64,000 nucleotides of DNA from Jiangella mangrovi (GTDB lineage Bacteria > Actinomycetota > Actinomycetes > Jiangellales > Jiangellaceae): NCBI RefSeq assembly GCF_014204975.1, contig NZ_JACHMM010000001.1, positions 2,480,001-2,544,000 on the forward strand, written 5' to 3'. This document shows, piece by piece, positions 41,011 through 50,202 of the stretch; positions within the stretch are counted from its first letter, which is position 1; each line of letters begins with the position of its first letter. The position numbers were made by a program, and so were the translations under genes. Under the pieces are notes generated by a model, which was not told where the DNA came from, did no database searches, and was given only the letters and a program-made list of their open reading frames with translations.

Positions 41011-43260
41011 ATGCAGAACATACTGGACAGCGTTGATCCCTTCATCGGCACCATGGCCACGGACCTCCCCGATCCGCAGGGGCTGGCGGCGACGTGGTGG
41101 TGGCCGAAGGCGCAGGTCGGCAACACCCATCCGGGCGCGAGCTATCCGCTCGGCATGGTGTCGGCGTGCGCCTACTCGGGCGCCTACCCGACCGGGTACG
41201 GGGTCTATCGCATCAGTACCGAGGGCCAGCCGACGCCGTTGTACGACCGGCAGCAGGCGTCCGGGTTCACGCACTTCCAGCAGTCGGGGACGGGCGCGAT
41301 CCGCAAGTACTACAACTACTTCCGCGTCACCCCGATGATCGAGCCGCTCGACTCGCTGGGGACGCTCTGGCAGCTGCACGACGAGGTCGCCGAGCCGGGG
41401 TACTACGCCGCCACCCTCGACACCGGCATCAGGTGCGAGGTCACCGTCGGCGCGAAGACGGCCGTTCACCGGTACACGTTCCCCGAGGCCCGCAGCGGCC
41501 GCGTCGTGGTCGACTTCTCGTACGGCGGGCTGGCCATCGAGCACGGCCGCACCGTGCCGTTGCGCGCCCACATGCAGAGCCTCGGCCACGGCCAGGCCGA
41601 GGGCACCATCGTCATGGAGGGGGTGCCGCTCTCGGTCTTCATCGAGGCCGACACCCCTGACTGGCGGCAGCTGCTCTGGTACGACCGGCGGCTGGTCGAC
41701 GGCGGGACGCGGCTGGACTTCGACTACATCCGGCGCACGACGCTGCGGCCGTTCGGCCTGATCTTCATGGGGCCGGCGCTCGCCGGGCAGACGGTCGAGC
41801 TGAAGATGGGCTTCTCGCTGCGCGGGACGGAGCAGGCGCGCGCCAACGTCGAGGACGAGCTCGGCCTGGGCCGCACCCGGTTCGACAAGTGCCGCTCGCG
41901 CACCCGGAAGAAGTGGTCGTCCTACTTCGACCAGGTGAAGGTCGACGGCGGGACGGATGCGCGGCGGACGGTGTTCGCCACCAGCCTGTACCACTCGCTG
42001 ATCAAGCCGTGCTTCGGCGACGACGAGAGCCCCTTCTGGCCGACGTCGGGGGCGTTCGTCTTCGACATCTGCACCATGTGGGACATCTACAAGACGCAGA
42101 TCCCGCTGATCACGGCGCTGGCGCCGAAGCGGGGCGCGGCGCTGCTCGAGTCGCTGATCCGGGTGTGCGAAGAGGAGGGCAACTTCCCCATCGGCTACCG
42201 CATGGCCAAGGGCGCGGACCGGTTCTTCCGGCAGGGCAGTGCACTGGCGCACACGGCGCTGGCCGACGGGTACCTGCTCGGCCTCGACGGCATCGACTGG
42301 GACTGGGCGCTCGTGCACATGCAGGACGACCTGCGCCGGGTGTACGGCGAGGACTTCCTCGAGAAGGACATCGTCCACCCGATCACCCACACGCTCGACC
42401 TCGCCTACGGCTACCACTGCACCGCCGTCATCGCCCGCGGCCTGGGCGACCGCCGGCTCGCCGACGAGCTGGAGCAGCGGGCCCGGTACTGGGTCAACGC
42501 GTTCGAGCCGGCCAGCGGGCTGCTGAAGAAGTCGACGTACTACGAGGGCGGCCGGTGGAACTACTCGTTCCGGCTGCTGCACGACATGGCCGCGCGCATC
42601 GAGCTGGCCGGCGGCGACGACCGCTTCGTCGCGATGCTCGACAGCTTCTTCGGCTACGGCAAGGACCCGGTGCGCCAGCTCGGCACGCCACCCTTCGCCG
42701 ACGTCGACGGCAACCGTGACGGCTACGGCGAGGGCCTGGGGCTGCACCGGTTCGAGGGCCTGAACAACGAGCCGGACATGGAGGCGCCGTGGGCGTACCA
42801 CTACGCCGGCCGCCCCGACCGCACCGCTGAGATCGTCCACGCGGCGCTCACCCACCAGTTCGCGCCGACCCGCGGCGGACTGCCCGGCAACGACGACTCC
42901 GGCGCGCTGAGCTCGTGGTACGTGTGGGCGTCGCTCGGACTGTTCCCCGTCGCCGGGCAGAACCTGTTCCTGGTCAACGCGCCGGCGTTCGCGACGGCGA
43001 GCCTCGAGATCGGCGGCAACGAGTTCCTCATCGAGACCGTCGGGCACCGCGAGACCCCGATCAGCAGCGAGACGGGAACCCCGCAGGCACCGCAGTTCGT
43101 CCAATCGGCGACATTCAACGGCAAACCACTCGACGGTGGATTCATCACCGGAAACGAGCTGCACGGCGGGGGCCGCCTGCAGATCGAACTCGGACCGGAA
43201 CCCTCGGCCTGGGCGACGAAGGTGCGTCCGCCGTCGGTCTCCGATCGATCACACGGTTAG
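41011..43260 (+). CDS. GH92-family alpha-mannosidase, cytoplasmic form
   Basis: 749 residues. VDPFIGT and VGNTHPGASYPLGMVS near the N-terminus, MWDIYKTQIPL, EEEGNFPIGYRM in the middle and GGLPGNDDSGALSSWYVWASLGLFPVAGQ near the C-terminus are the signature blocks of GH92 exo-alpha-mannosidases, which are calcium-dependent. GNDDSG carries the catalytic Asp. No signal peptide, unlike most secreted members, so it probably acts on oligosaccharides inside the cell. The glycosyltransferase gene starts 20 bp downstream, so the pair may process one glycan. Confidence 0.9.
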   Translation: MQNILDSVDPFIGTMATDLPDPQGLAATWWWPKAQVGNTHPGASYPLGMVSACAYSGAYPTGYGVYRISTEGQPTPLYDRQQASGFTHFQQSGTGAIRKYYNYFRVTPMIEPLDSLGTLWQLHDEVAEPGYYAATLDTGIRCEVTVGAKTAVHRYTFPEARSGRVVVDFSYGGLAIEHGRTVPLRAHMQSLGHGQAEGTIVMEGVPLSVFIEADTPDWRQLLWYDRRLVDGGTRLDFDYIRRTTLRPFGLIFMGPALAGQTVELKMGFSLRGTEQARANVEDELGLGRTRFDKCRSRTRKKWSSYFDQVKVDGGTDARRTVFATSLYHSLIKPCFGDDESPFWPTSGAFVFDICTMWDIYKTQIPLITALAPKRGAALLESLIRVCEEEGNFPIGYRMAKGADRFFRQGSALAHTALADGYLLGLDGIDWDWALVHMQDDLRRVYGEDFLEKDIVHPITHTLDLAYGYHCTAVIARGLGDRRLADELEQRARYWVNAFEPASGLLKKSTYYEGGRWNYSFRLLHDMAARIELAGGDDRFVAMLDSFFGYGKDPVRQLGTPPFADVDGNRDGYGEGLGLHRFEGLNNEPDMEAPWAYHYAGRPDRTAEIVHAALTHQFAPTRGGLPGNDDSGALSSWYVWASLGLFPVAGQNLFLVNAPAFATASLEIGGNEFLIETVGHRETPISSETGTPQAPQFVQSATFNGKPLDGGFITGNELHGGGRLQIELGPEPSAWATKVRPPSVSDRSHG

Positions 43261-43279
43261 AAGACTCGGAGGTGTTGCC

Positions 43280-44548
43280 ATGAGCCGACCCACCCGCCGC
43301 CTGGTGATCGTCGTGCGCGCCGATCCAGTGATCTGCGGCCATTCCGGCGAGGCTCGCAACCTCGCCGAGGTCGCGCTCACCCGGGGATTCGACGACGTCC
43401 GCATCGTCACCTGGCCGATCCCCGCGCTCCAGGCGGCCGGCCTCCCGCTCAAGCCGCTGGACTCGATCCTCCCGTACAGCGAGGGCATCACCGTCGAGCG
43501 GCCGGAGCCCGTCGGCGACTACCGCGTCCCCGACGGCCGCTTCGTGCTCGGGCTGACGAGCCGGCTCTACGAGCTGTTCACCGACGGCGTCCCGACGGTG
43601 TGCATCTCGATGTACCTGACGCCGCACACGAACGCCGTCGTCGAGGCGCTGCGGGGAGCCCGGGCCAGCGGCGCCGGGTTCAACGTCACCACCATCGCCA
43701 AGGCGGTCGGCTCGGACATCACGAACATCGTCCGCACCAGCATCGCCGAGGGCCGGGCCGGGGCGGCGGCGTTCCTGCTCACGACGTTCCTGGCCAACGA
43801 CGGCTGCGTGGCGGTGTCGGACTACACCCGCGACCTCATCGTCGAGTCGGCGCGGCAGGTCGACCAGGTCTGCGGCACCCGCTTCGCCGAGGAGTGCGCC
43901 GCCCGCGTCACCGTCAGCTACCCGCCGATCGACACCGGCGCGTACCTCGACCTCGACCCGGTCGCCGCCGACGAGGCGCTGGCCCGCCGCGGCCTCGAGC
44001 GCGACGGCTACCTGCTGTTCCTGTCGCGGGTCACGCTGGCCAAGGGGGTCGACGACCTCATCGCGGCGTACCAGGCGTCGGCCGGGCGCGACCGCGTGAA
44101 GCTGGTCATCGCCGGGACGGGGCCCGAGCTGGCGCAGATGCGGGCGCTCGCCGCCGGCGACGACCGCATCGTCTTCCTCGACGACGTCAGCGACGAGGAG
44201 AAGCCGCTGCTGATGAACGGGAGCGCCGCGTTCGTGCTGCCCAGCAAGCCGCGCCCGGAGTTCGTCGAGACGTTCGGCATCGCCCTGGTCGAGGCCATGC
44301 TGTCCGGCGGCGGCCCCGTCATCACGACGACGACGGGCGGCATCCCCGAGTCGGTCGGCGACACCGCGGTCGAGATCGCCGCCGCCGACCCCGCCGGGCT
44401 CGCGGCCGCCCTCGACCGCGTCGTGCTCGAGATGACGGCGGAGGACCGGCAGACGGCGTCGCAGCGGGCCCGGGCCTACGCGCTGCGGTTCGACCGCGTC
44501 CAGGTCTTCGACCGGCTCATCGAGGACCTCGCCGTCCCCGCCGGGTGA
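43280..44548 (+). CDS. GT4-family glycosyltransferase
   Basis: 422 residues from ATG at 43280 behind CGGAGG. Residues 225-400 form the GT-B C-terminal domain: GYLLFLSRVTLAKGVDDLI, KLVIAGTGPELAQM, DDRIVFLDDVSDEEKP, and FVETFGIALVEAMLSGGGPVITTTTGGIPE, in which the EX7E-type glutamates bind the nucleotide sugar. The N-terminal acceptor domain (VVRADPVICGHSGEARNLAEVAL) is intact. It is encoded right after the GH92 mannosidase. Donor and acceptor sugars are unknown. Confidence 0.88.
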   Translation: MSRPTRRLVIVVRADPVICGHSGEARNLAEVALTRGFDDVRIVTWPIPALQAAGLPLKPLDSILPYSEGITVERPEPVGDYRVPDGRFVLGLTSRLYELFTDGVPTVCISMYLTPHTNAVVEALRGARASGAGFNVTTIAKAVGSDITNIVRTSIAEGRAGAAAFLLTTFLANDGCVAVSDYTRDLIVESARQVDQVCGTRFAEECAARVTVSYPPIDTGAYLDLDPVAADEALARRGLERDGYLLFLSRVTLAKGVDDLIAAYQASAGRDRVKLVIAGTGPELAQMRALAAGDDRIVFLDDVSDEEKPLLMNGSAAFVLPSKPRPEFVETFGIALVEAMLSGGGPVITTTTGGIPESVGDTAVEIAAADPAGLAAALDRVVLEMTAEDRQTASQRARAYALRFDRVQVFDRLIEDLAVPAG

Positions 44549-44600
44549 CGACGGAACCCCGGGCAAAGTCGGCAGGAATTCAGGCGCACTCTGTCGGTGG

Positions 44601-44666
44601 TCGAGGGTTGAATGGGACCCACGCCGGACGGGCACACCCTTTCCGGTCCGGCGTGGTGACCCTCGA
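44601..44666 (+). promoter_or_regulatory. Nested inverted repeat in the leader of the FAD oxidoreductase gene
   Basis: TCGAGGGT (44601-44608) pairs with ACCCTCGA (44659-44666), and CCACGCCGGAC (44619-44629) pairs with GTCCGGCGTGG (44646-44656). The structure ends 16 bp before the start codon at 44683, just upstream of the GAAGGAG ribosome site. It may be a terminator of the preceding operon, an operator, or a leader RNA structure. Confidence 0.55.
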
Positions 44667-44682
44667 AGGAGAACCCTGACCG

Positions 44683-46047
44683 ATGACCACCCTCGACGTC
44701 TCCGCAGTGCGCACGCGCTTCACCGGCCAGGTCATCGTGCCTGGCGACACCGACTACGACACCGCTCGCGGTCTCTTCTACGGCGGCACCGACAGCCGGC
44801 CGGCCGTCATCATCCGCCCCGTCGACCCCACCGAGGTGGCCGGCGTCGTCGCCCTCGCTCACGAGACCGGCCTCGAGCTGGCCGTGCGCTGCGGCGGCCA
44901 CAACCCGGTCGGCCTCAGCAGCGTCGACGGCGGCATCGTCCTCGACCTGCGCCAGCTGCGCGCCATCGCCATCGACGTCGACGAGCGCACGGTGTGGGCA
45001 CAGACCGGCCTGACGGCGGGCGACGTCACCAAGGCGGTCGCCGAGCATGGCCTGGCCGTCGGCTTCGGCGACAGCGCCACGGTCGGCATCGGCGGCATCA
45101 CCACCGGCGGCGGGGTCGGCTTCCTGTCCCGCAAGTACGGCATGACCATCGACAACGTGCTCGCCGCCGAGGTCGTCACCGCCGACGGCCAGATCCTGCA
45201 GGTCGACGCCGGCAGCCATCCGGACCTGTTCTGGGCCATCAGGGGCGGCGGCGGCAACTTCGGCGTCGTCACCCGGTTCAAGTACCGGCTGCACGAGGTG
45301 CCAGGCGTCACCGGCGGCCTGCTCATGCTCCCGGCCACCGCCGACGTCGTGCACGGCTTCATCACCGAGGCGGCCGCGGCGCCCGAGGAGCTGTCGGTCA
45401 TCGTCAACGTCATGCCGGCGCCGCCCATGCCGTTCGTCCCGGCCGAGCTGCACGGCTCCATGGTGGTGTTCGGGCTGGTCTGTTACGCCGGACCGGCCGA
45501 CGAGGCCGAGAAGGTGCTGGCGCCCATCCGCGCCCTCGCCGAGCCCATCGCCGACATGGTGCGGCCCATCACCTACCCCGAGATGTTCATGGAAGAGGGC
45601 GACGACGACTACCACCCGACGGCGACGGCCCGGAACCTCTTCACCGACCAGCTCGACCACGCCCTGGTCACGCAGATCCTCGAGCGCCTCGACACCGCGC
45701 CGGCGCCCATGCGCGTCACGCAGTTCCGGCCGCTCGGCGGGGCCGTCTCCCGCGTCGCCGACGACGCCACGGCCTACTCCCACCGCGGCCGGCCGTTCAT
45801 GGTCAACGTCGCCGCGTTCCTCGACGGTCCCGACACCAAGGCCGAGCGCGAGCAGTGGGTGCTCGACACCTCGGCGCTGATCGCCAACGGCGAGCCCGGG
45901 GCGTACGTCAACTTCCTCGCCGAGGACGGCGCCGAGCGGGCCCGCGAGGCCTGGCCTGCCGGCACCTGGGAACGGCTCACGCAGGTCAAGCGGCAGTACG
46001 ACCCCGGCAACCTGTTCCGCCGCAACGTCAACATCCCGCCGGCCTGA
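44683..46047 (+). CDS. FAD-linked oxidoreductase (BBE/berberine-bridge family)
   Basis: 454 residues behind GAAGGAG. PP-loop region VRCGGHNPVGLS, whose His is the usual site of covalent 8-alpha-histidyl FAD attachment. The second, cysteinyl attachment site of bicovalent members is absent: the segment reads GFGDSATVGIGGITTGGGVGFLSRKYG. The FAD_binding_4 domain is followed by a substrate domain, and the BBE signature YVNFLAEDG...YDPGNLFRRNVNIPP is at the end. It oxidises a hydroxyl or similar group with oxygen; substrate unknown. No signal peptide, so probably cytoplasmic. Confidence 0.9.
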   Translation: MTTLDVSAVRTRFTGQVIVPGDTDYDTARGLFYGGTDSRPAVIIRPVDPTEVAGVVALAHETGLELAVRCGGHNPVGLSSVDGGIVLDLRQLRAIAIDVDERTVWAQTGLTAGDVTKAVAEHGLAVGFGDSATVGIGGITTGGGVGFLSRKYGMTIDNVLAAEVVTADGQILQVDAGSHPDLFWAIRGGGGNFGVVTRFKYRLHEVPGVTGGLLMLPATADVVHGFITEAAAAPEELSVIVNVMPAPPMPFVPAELHGSMVVFGLVCYAGPADEAEKVLAPIRALAEPIADMVRPITYPEMFMEEGDDDYHPTATARNLFTDQLDHALVTQILERLDTAPAPMRVTQFRPLGGAVSRVADDATAYSHRGRPFMVNVAAFLDGPDTKAEREQWVLDTSALIANGEPGAYVNFLAEDGAERAREAWPAGTWERLTQVKRQYDPGNLFRRNVNIPPA

Positions 46048-46064
46048 CCCAGCGGGCGCCTGGC

Positions 46065-46106
46065 CGAACCTGCGCGGAAGGGTTGAGTCACCTCCGCGCA
46101 GGTTCG
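46065..46106 (+). terminator. Hairpin terminator after the FAD oxidoreductase gene
   Basis: CGAACCTGCGCGGA (46065-46078) pairs perfectly with TCCGCGCAGGTTCG (46093-46106) around a 14-nt loop, 18 bp after the stop codon. It has no T-tract, as is common for actinobacterial terminators. Confidence 0.7.
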
Positions 46107-46171
46107 GAACAGAAGCCGAGGTCAGCGTGTTCTCTCGGTAGGTGCAGTGCACCGTAGAACAGAGAGGACAC

Positions 46172-47047
46172 ATGTCCACCACACGCCGTTATCGCAACGG
46201 TCTCAAGACCGCCGTCCTGCTCGGCCTGCTCACGGGTCTCATCCTGACCGTGGGCTACTGGCTCGGCGGCATGACGGGGCTCGTCATCGCCACCGTGCTG
46301 TCGCTGGCGATGAACGCGGGCTCCTACTTCTGGTCCGACAGGCTCGCGCTGCGGGCCATGGGCGCGCGGCCGGTCACACCCGCGCAGGCGCCCGAGCTGT
46401 ACGCCATGGTGCACGAGCTGGCCACCGCGGACGGCCGGCCCATGCCGCGTCTGTATGTCAGCCCGGTGGCGCAGCCCAACGCGTTCGCCACCGGCCGCAA
46501 CCCCGAGCACGCCGCCGTCGCCGTCACCGAGGGCATCCTGCGGCTGCTCACCCCGCGTGAGCTGCGTGCCGTGCTGGCGCACGAGCTGTCGCACGTCTAC
46601 AACCGCGACATCCTCATCTCCAGTGTGGCCGCCGCACTGGCGGGCATCGTCACCGCCGTCGCCAACCTCGCCATCTTCATCCCGCTGGGCTCCGATGACG
46701 ACGACGGCCCCAACCCTCTGGCGGCGCTGCTCATGCTGTTCCTCGCGCCGTTCGCGGCCGGGCTGATCCAGCTCGCCGTCAGCCGCAGTCGCGAGTACGA
46801 GGCCGACGCCGACGGTGCGCGGCTGTCCGGTGACCCGCTCGCCCTGGCCAGCGCGCTGGCGAAGATCGAGCGCGGCGCCCGGGCGCTGCCCCTGCCCGCC
46901 GACCCGGCCATCGCCTCGAAGGCGCACCTGATGATCGCCAACCCGCTGGCCGGTGGCGGTATGGCCAGCCTGCTGCGCACCCACCCGCCGACGGCCGACC
47001 GGATCCGCCGCCTCCAGTCCATGGCAGGAACACCCGCCCTGCGCTGA
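46172..47047 (+). CDS. htpX: HtpX-type membrane metalloprotease (M48)
   Basis: 291 residues from ATG at 46172, behind GAGAGGAC. Two N-terminal membrane helices (TAVLLGLLTGLILTVGYWL, MTGLVIATVLSLAMNAGSYF). LAHELSHVYNRDIL is the HExxH zinc site, RSREYEADADGARLSGD supplies the third ligand, and two more hydrophobic segments lie between them. RLYVSPVAQPNAFATGRNPEHAAVAVTEG is the substrate-groove block of the family. It degrades damaged membrane proteins under stress. The gene ends 14 bp before the second hairpin element. Confidence 0.94.
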   Translation: MSTTRRYRNGLKTAVLLGLLTGLILTVGYWLGGMTGLVIATVLSLAMNAGSYFWSDRLALRAMGARPVTPAQAPELYAMVHELATADGRPMPRLYVSPVAQPNAFATGRNPEHAAVAVTEGILRLLTPRELRAVLAHELSHVYNRDILISSVAAALAGIVTAVANLAIFIPLGSDDDDGPNPLAALLMLFLAPFAAGLIQLAVSRSREYEADADGARLSGDPLALASALAKIERGARALPLPADPAIASKAHLMIANPLAGGGMASLLRTHPPTADRIRRLQSMAGTPALR

Positions 47048-47061
47048 TCGTCCGTGTGGTG

Positions 47062-47160
47062 CGGTGAGGGGCGGTGGATGCTGCGCCGGCTCCGCTTCGC
47101 GGCGGTGAAGCATGCCGCGTGCGCTCTTGACGCCGGCTCCACATCCACCGCCCCTCACCG
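47062..47160. repeat. Hairpin element with conserved 60-nt core, copy 2
   Basis: A perfect 19-bp inverted repeat (47062-47080, CGGTGAGGGGCGGTGGATG, against 47142-47160) encloses the core 47081-47140, identical to 6201-6260. The stem sequence differs completely from that of copy 1. The right arm covers the stop codon of the convergent TetR gene. It lies between the htpX and TetR 3' ends. Confidence 0.9.
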
Positions 47161-47775
47161 ACTTGGCCTCGCCCTGGTCGTGAGGGATGAGAGGAGCCGG
47201 CGGGCGACGTCGATCATTTCGCGGCGGGCTGCGGCGGGGTCGTCGGCCGAGGCGACATAGAGCGCGGCCTCGTCGGCGACCGCGATCAGCGCGTGCGACA
47301 GCGGCACCACCGGCTGCCGCTCGACCTCGCCCGTGGCGATGCCCTGCTCGAGCAGGGCGCGGATCAGGCCCAGCACGTGGTGCTGGCAGATCTCGCGCCA
47401 GCGGATCCAGCCCAGGACCGAGGGGCCGTCGACGAGCACGATGCGCTGGATCTCGGGTCGTTCGCAGAACTCCAGCCAGGCCTCGACCGCGGCCAGCATG
47501 GCGCCCTCGAAGCCGGCTTCGATCTGGGCGCCCGCGACCTCGGCGAGGTGCTGGGCGACGTCGCGCTCGACGTCGTCGAGCACCGCCGCGAACAGCTCGG
47601 TCTTGTCGGCGAACTGGTGGTAGAGCGCGCCGCGGCTGACCGCGGCCTCGCGGACGATCGCCTCGGTGCCGACTCCGGCGAACCCCTGGGCAGCGAAGAG
47701 CCGCCACGCCGCCTCGATCAGGGCGACGCGGGTGGTGGCGGATCGTTCCGCCTGGGTGCGACGCTTAACATTCAT
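47155..47775 (-). CDS. TetR-family transcriptional regulator
   Basis: 206 residues. RVALIEAAWRLFAAQGFAGVGTEAIVREAAVSRGALYHQFADKTELFAAVL is a classic TetR DNA-binding domain (residues 16-66); the rest is a helical ligand domain. It is divergent from the alpha/beta hydrolase, with 64 bp between the starts. The palindrome at 47773-47787 overlaps its own ATG, so it probably represses itself and the hydrolase. Confidence 0.9.
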   Translation of the reverse strand: MNVKRRTQAERSATTRVALIEAAWRLFAAQGFAGVGTEAIVREAAVSRGALYHQFADKTELFAAVLDDVERDVAQHLAEVAGAQIEAGFEGAMLAAVEAWLEFCERPEIQRIVLVDGPSVLGWIRWREICQHHVLGLIRALLEQGIATGEVERQPVVPLSHALIAVADEAALYVASADDPAAARREMIDVARRLLSSLTTRARPSR

Positions 47776-47787
47776 ACAGTCTGTATG
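47773..47787. promoter_or_regulatory. Putative TetR operator
   Basis: CATACAG-T-CTGTATG is a perfect 15-bp palindrome overlapping the ATG of the TetR gene in the divergent intergenic region. Confidence 0.7.
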
Positions 47788-47839
47788 TTACCTTCCGTGC
47801 AGCCTGTTTGTTAGTTGCGTCGAGTCTAGGAGGTCCGCC

Positions 47840-48721
47840 ATGGCCACCATCGAGCTCTCCAGCGGAACCGTGCACTACCGCGTCGCCGGCCCCGAGGAGT
47901 CCGCGGCGCCGCCCGTCGTCTTCGTCCACGCGTTCCTCACCGACAGCAGGCTGTGGTCGCGTGTGGCCGACGACCTTGCGGAGCGCGGGATCCGCTCCTA
48001 CGCGCCCGACTGGCCGCTCGGCGCGCACCCGTCGGCGATGAAGGCCGACGCCGACCTGTCGCCGCGAGGCGTCGCGCGGCTCGTCCTCGAGTTCCTCGAC
48101 ACGCTGGGCCTGGACGAGGTCACGCTGGTCGGCAACGACACCGGCGGTGCGCTGTGCCAGTTCGCCGTCGACGAGGACCCCCGGCGCATCGGCCGGCTCG
48201 TCCTGAGCAACTGCGAGGGCCTCGACGTCTTCCCACCGGCGATGTTCGCGCCGCTCTTCGCGCTGCTCCGCAGCGAGCGCCGGGTCCGCTTCCTCGCCGG
48301 GCAGATGCGCGTGCGGGCGCTGCGGCAGTCGTGGCTCGGCTTCGGCCTGCTGGCGCACGACCTGCCGGCCGACCTGACCCGCTCCTGGATCGAGCCGGCC
48401 CTGAGCGACGACGGCGTCGTCCGCGACCTGGTGCGGTTCCTGAGGGCCGTCGACTCCGACGAGCTGCTCGACGTCTCCACCCGGCTGGATCGTTTCGCGG
48501 GCCCCGTCACGCTGGCCTGGGGCACCGACGACCGCGCCTTCACGACGAAGCTCGGCCGGCGGCTGCAGCAGTGCTTCCGCGACGCCGCCTTCGTGCCGGT
48601 GCCGAAGTCGCGAACGTTCGTCCCGCTCGACGCGCCGAGGCGACTCGCCGACGAGATCGTCGCCATCGTCGCCCGGCCGAGGGTCAGGAACGAGCGAACG
48701 AATGGTGCTCATGGGCGATGA
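47840..48721 (+). CDS. Alpha/beta hydrolase, haloalkane-dehalogenase-like, missing the catalytic His
   Basis: 293 residues from ATG at 47840, behind TAGGAGG. VVFVHAFLTDSRLWSRVADDL is the oxyanion-hole region and TLVGNDTGGALCQF the nucleophile elbow, with Asp instead of Ser, as in haloalkane dehalogenases. AWGTDDRAF provides an acid. Where the His is expected (GHF...DxP) the sequence reads SRTFVPLDAPRRLADEI, with Thr. So the triad is incomplete and the reaction is uncertain. Its 3' end overlaps the convergent SnoaL-like gene by 38 bp. Confidence 0.85.
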   Translation: MATIELSSGTVHYRVAGPEESAAPPVVFVHAFLTDSRLWSRVADDLAERGIRSYAPDWPLGAHPSAMKADADLSPRGVARLVLEFLDTLGLDEVTLVGNDTGGALCQFAVDEDPRRIGRLVLSNCEGLDVFPPAMFAPLFALLRSERRVRFLAGQMRVRALRQSWLGFGLLAHDLPADLTRSWIEPALSDDGVVRDLVRFLRAVDSDELLDVSTRLDRFAGPVTLAWGTDDRAFTTKLGRRLQQCFRDAAFVPVPKSRTFVPLDAPRRLADEIVAIVARPRVRNERTNGAHGR

Positions 48722-49088
48722 GCCACTGCCCGTCCTGCTTGCGCAGCCCCACGGTGAGGCGCAGCGGGCTGCTGTCCTGGCCGAGTGCGCTCGCCGGCCC
48801 GATGTCGAGGAGCGCGTGGGCGAACGCGACGTCCGTCCCCGCTGTGACCTCGATCGACGTGATCGCGAAGACGAACCCCGTCGCCGTGGCCGACATGTCG
48901 AGGAACGGCCCCCAGATGGTCCGGTAGGCCTCGAGTCCGCGCACGCCGCCGGCCGGCGGTGACACGTCGAACATGACGGTGTCGTCCGTGTGGCCGGCGA
49001 CGATGCCGTCGAGGTCACCGGTCTGGGCGGCCGCCGCCCAGCGCTCGATGACGGAGCGGATCTCGGTCTCGGTGGTCGTGTCGTGCAT
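48684..49088 (-). CDS. SnoaL-like / SgcJ-EcaC family NTF2-fold protein
   Basis: 134 residues behind AGGAGG. EIRSVIERWAAAAQTGDLDGIVAGHTDDTVMFDVSPP and RLTVGLRKQDGQWLIAHEHHSF outline the cone-shaped NTF2 fold. A pocket ligand or hydrolase/isomerase role is possible; none is established. It is 60 bp downstream of the ECF sigma gene, whose C-terminal domain has the same fold, and may belong to its transcription unit. Confidence 0.82.
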   Translation of the reverse strand: MHDTTTETEIRSVIERWAAAAQTGDLDGIVAGHTDDTVMFDVSPPAGGVRGLEAYRTIWGPFLDMSATATGFVFAITSIEVTAGTDVAFAHALLDIGPASALGQDSSPLRLTVGLRKQDGQWLIAHEHHSFARS

Positions 49089-49148
49089 GGATCGCCTCCT
49101 GCGGTGTCGGGTCCTTCACGACCTACAACCCCGCGGGTACCGGTGAAC

Positions 49149-50165
49149 TCATCGCGCCGGCGTGATGTCGTCCGGGATCTCGGCGGGAAGGCCGAAGTCG
49201 GCGAAGAGCTCCGGCATGAGGAACGAGGTCACCTCGGCGACCCGGACGCCGTCGACGGCGAGCAGGTCCAGCGCGGCGGCCACGAAGGCGCGCCGGGACG
49301 CGTCCCACAGGTAGGTGCCGAAGGCCAGCTGGCCGTTCGCCCGTGCCGGCAGGAACCGCCAGCGGTCCGTCAACGGCCCGTCGGTCAGGAAGGTGCGGAT
49401 GTCGTCGCGGCCCGTGTACCACCGGGCGATCGGCGGCATCGAGTACCGCGCGTCGTCCGTGAGCATCGCCACGATCCCCTCGACGTCACCGGCCTCCCAC
49501 GCGGCGGCGTACCGCTCGGCGATCCGCCGGACGGCGGCATCGTCCAGCGCCGCGAGCGTTGCCTGCTGACTGCGCCCTGGCCGTCGTCCGTCGATCGCCG
49601 TCCGCGCCCGCTGCAGCGCGCTGTTGACCGACGCGACGGTCGTGTCCAGGAGGGCGGCGACCTCTCCGGCGGCGAAGCCCAGGACCTCGCGCAGCAGCAG
49701 GACCGCGCGCTGCCGTGGCGTCAGCACCTGCAGCGCGGCGACGAACGCCAGCTCCACGCCTTCGCGGGCGACCGCACGCGCCTCGGGATCCAGACCGGCG
49801 ACGTCGAGCCGGTCGTCCGGGAACGGCTCGATCCAGCGGACCTCCTCAGCGCGGGCGCCCGGGCCGAGATCGACGGGCAGCTCACGCCGTCGCCGGCGGT
49901 CCAGGGCGGTCAGGCACCGGTTGGTGGCGATCCGGTAGAGCCACGGCCGGATCGAGCCGCGGCCGTCGAACCGGTCCAGCCCGCGCCAGGCCCGGACCAG
50001 GGTGTCCTGCAGGACGTCCTCGGCGTCGTGGAACGAGCCCAGCATGCGGTAGCAGTGGGCCAGCAATTCGCCGCGGAAGGGTGCCACCAGCGCCTCGAAG
50101 GCGTGCTGGTCGCCTCGCCGGGCGTCGGCGAGCAGGCCGGCCTCGGGCTCGGTGGACCTGGACAC
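49149..50165 (-). CDS. ECF sigma factor with C-terminal SnoaL-like domain
   Basis: 338 residues. Region 2 ([41 protein letters not shown]) lies at about 22-62. Region 4 ([48 protein letters not shown]) lies at about 140-190. The remaining 130 residues are a SnoaL-like NTF2 domain ([31 protein letters not shown]), which in this class of sigma factors (TIGR02960-type) replaces a separate anti-sigma factor. It starts 37 bp after the stop of the acetamidase gene, so these genes may be co-expressed. Confidence 0.9.
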   Translation of the reverse strand: MSRSTEPEAGLLADARRGDQHAFEALVAPFRGELLAHCYRMLGSFHDAEDVLQDTLVRAWRGLDRFDGRGSIRPWLYRIATNRCLTALDRRRRRELPVDLGPGARAEEVRWIEPFPDDRLDVAGLDPEARAVAREGVELAFVAALQVLTPRQRAVLLLREVLGFAAGEVAALLDTTVASVNSALQRARTAIDGRRPGRSQQATLAALDDAAVRRIAERYAAAWEAGDVEGIVAMLTDDARYSMPPIARWYTGRDDIRTFLTDGPLTDRWRFLPARANGQLAFGTYLWDASRRAFVAAALDLLAVDGVRVAEVTSFLMPELFADFGLPAEIPDDITPAR

Positions 50166-50202
50166 GTCCGGACCGTACCCGAGGCGGCCTGCGTCGGCCA
50201 GG

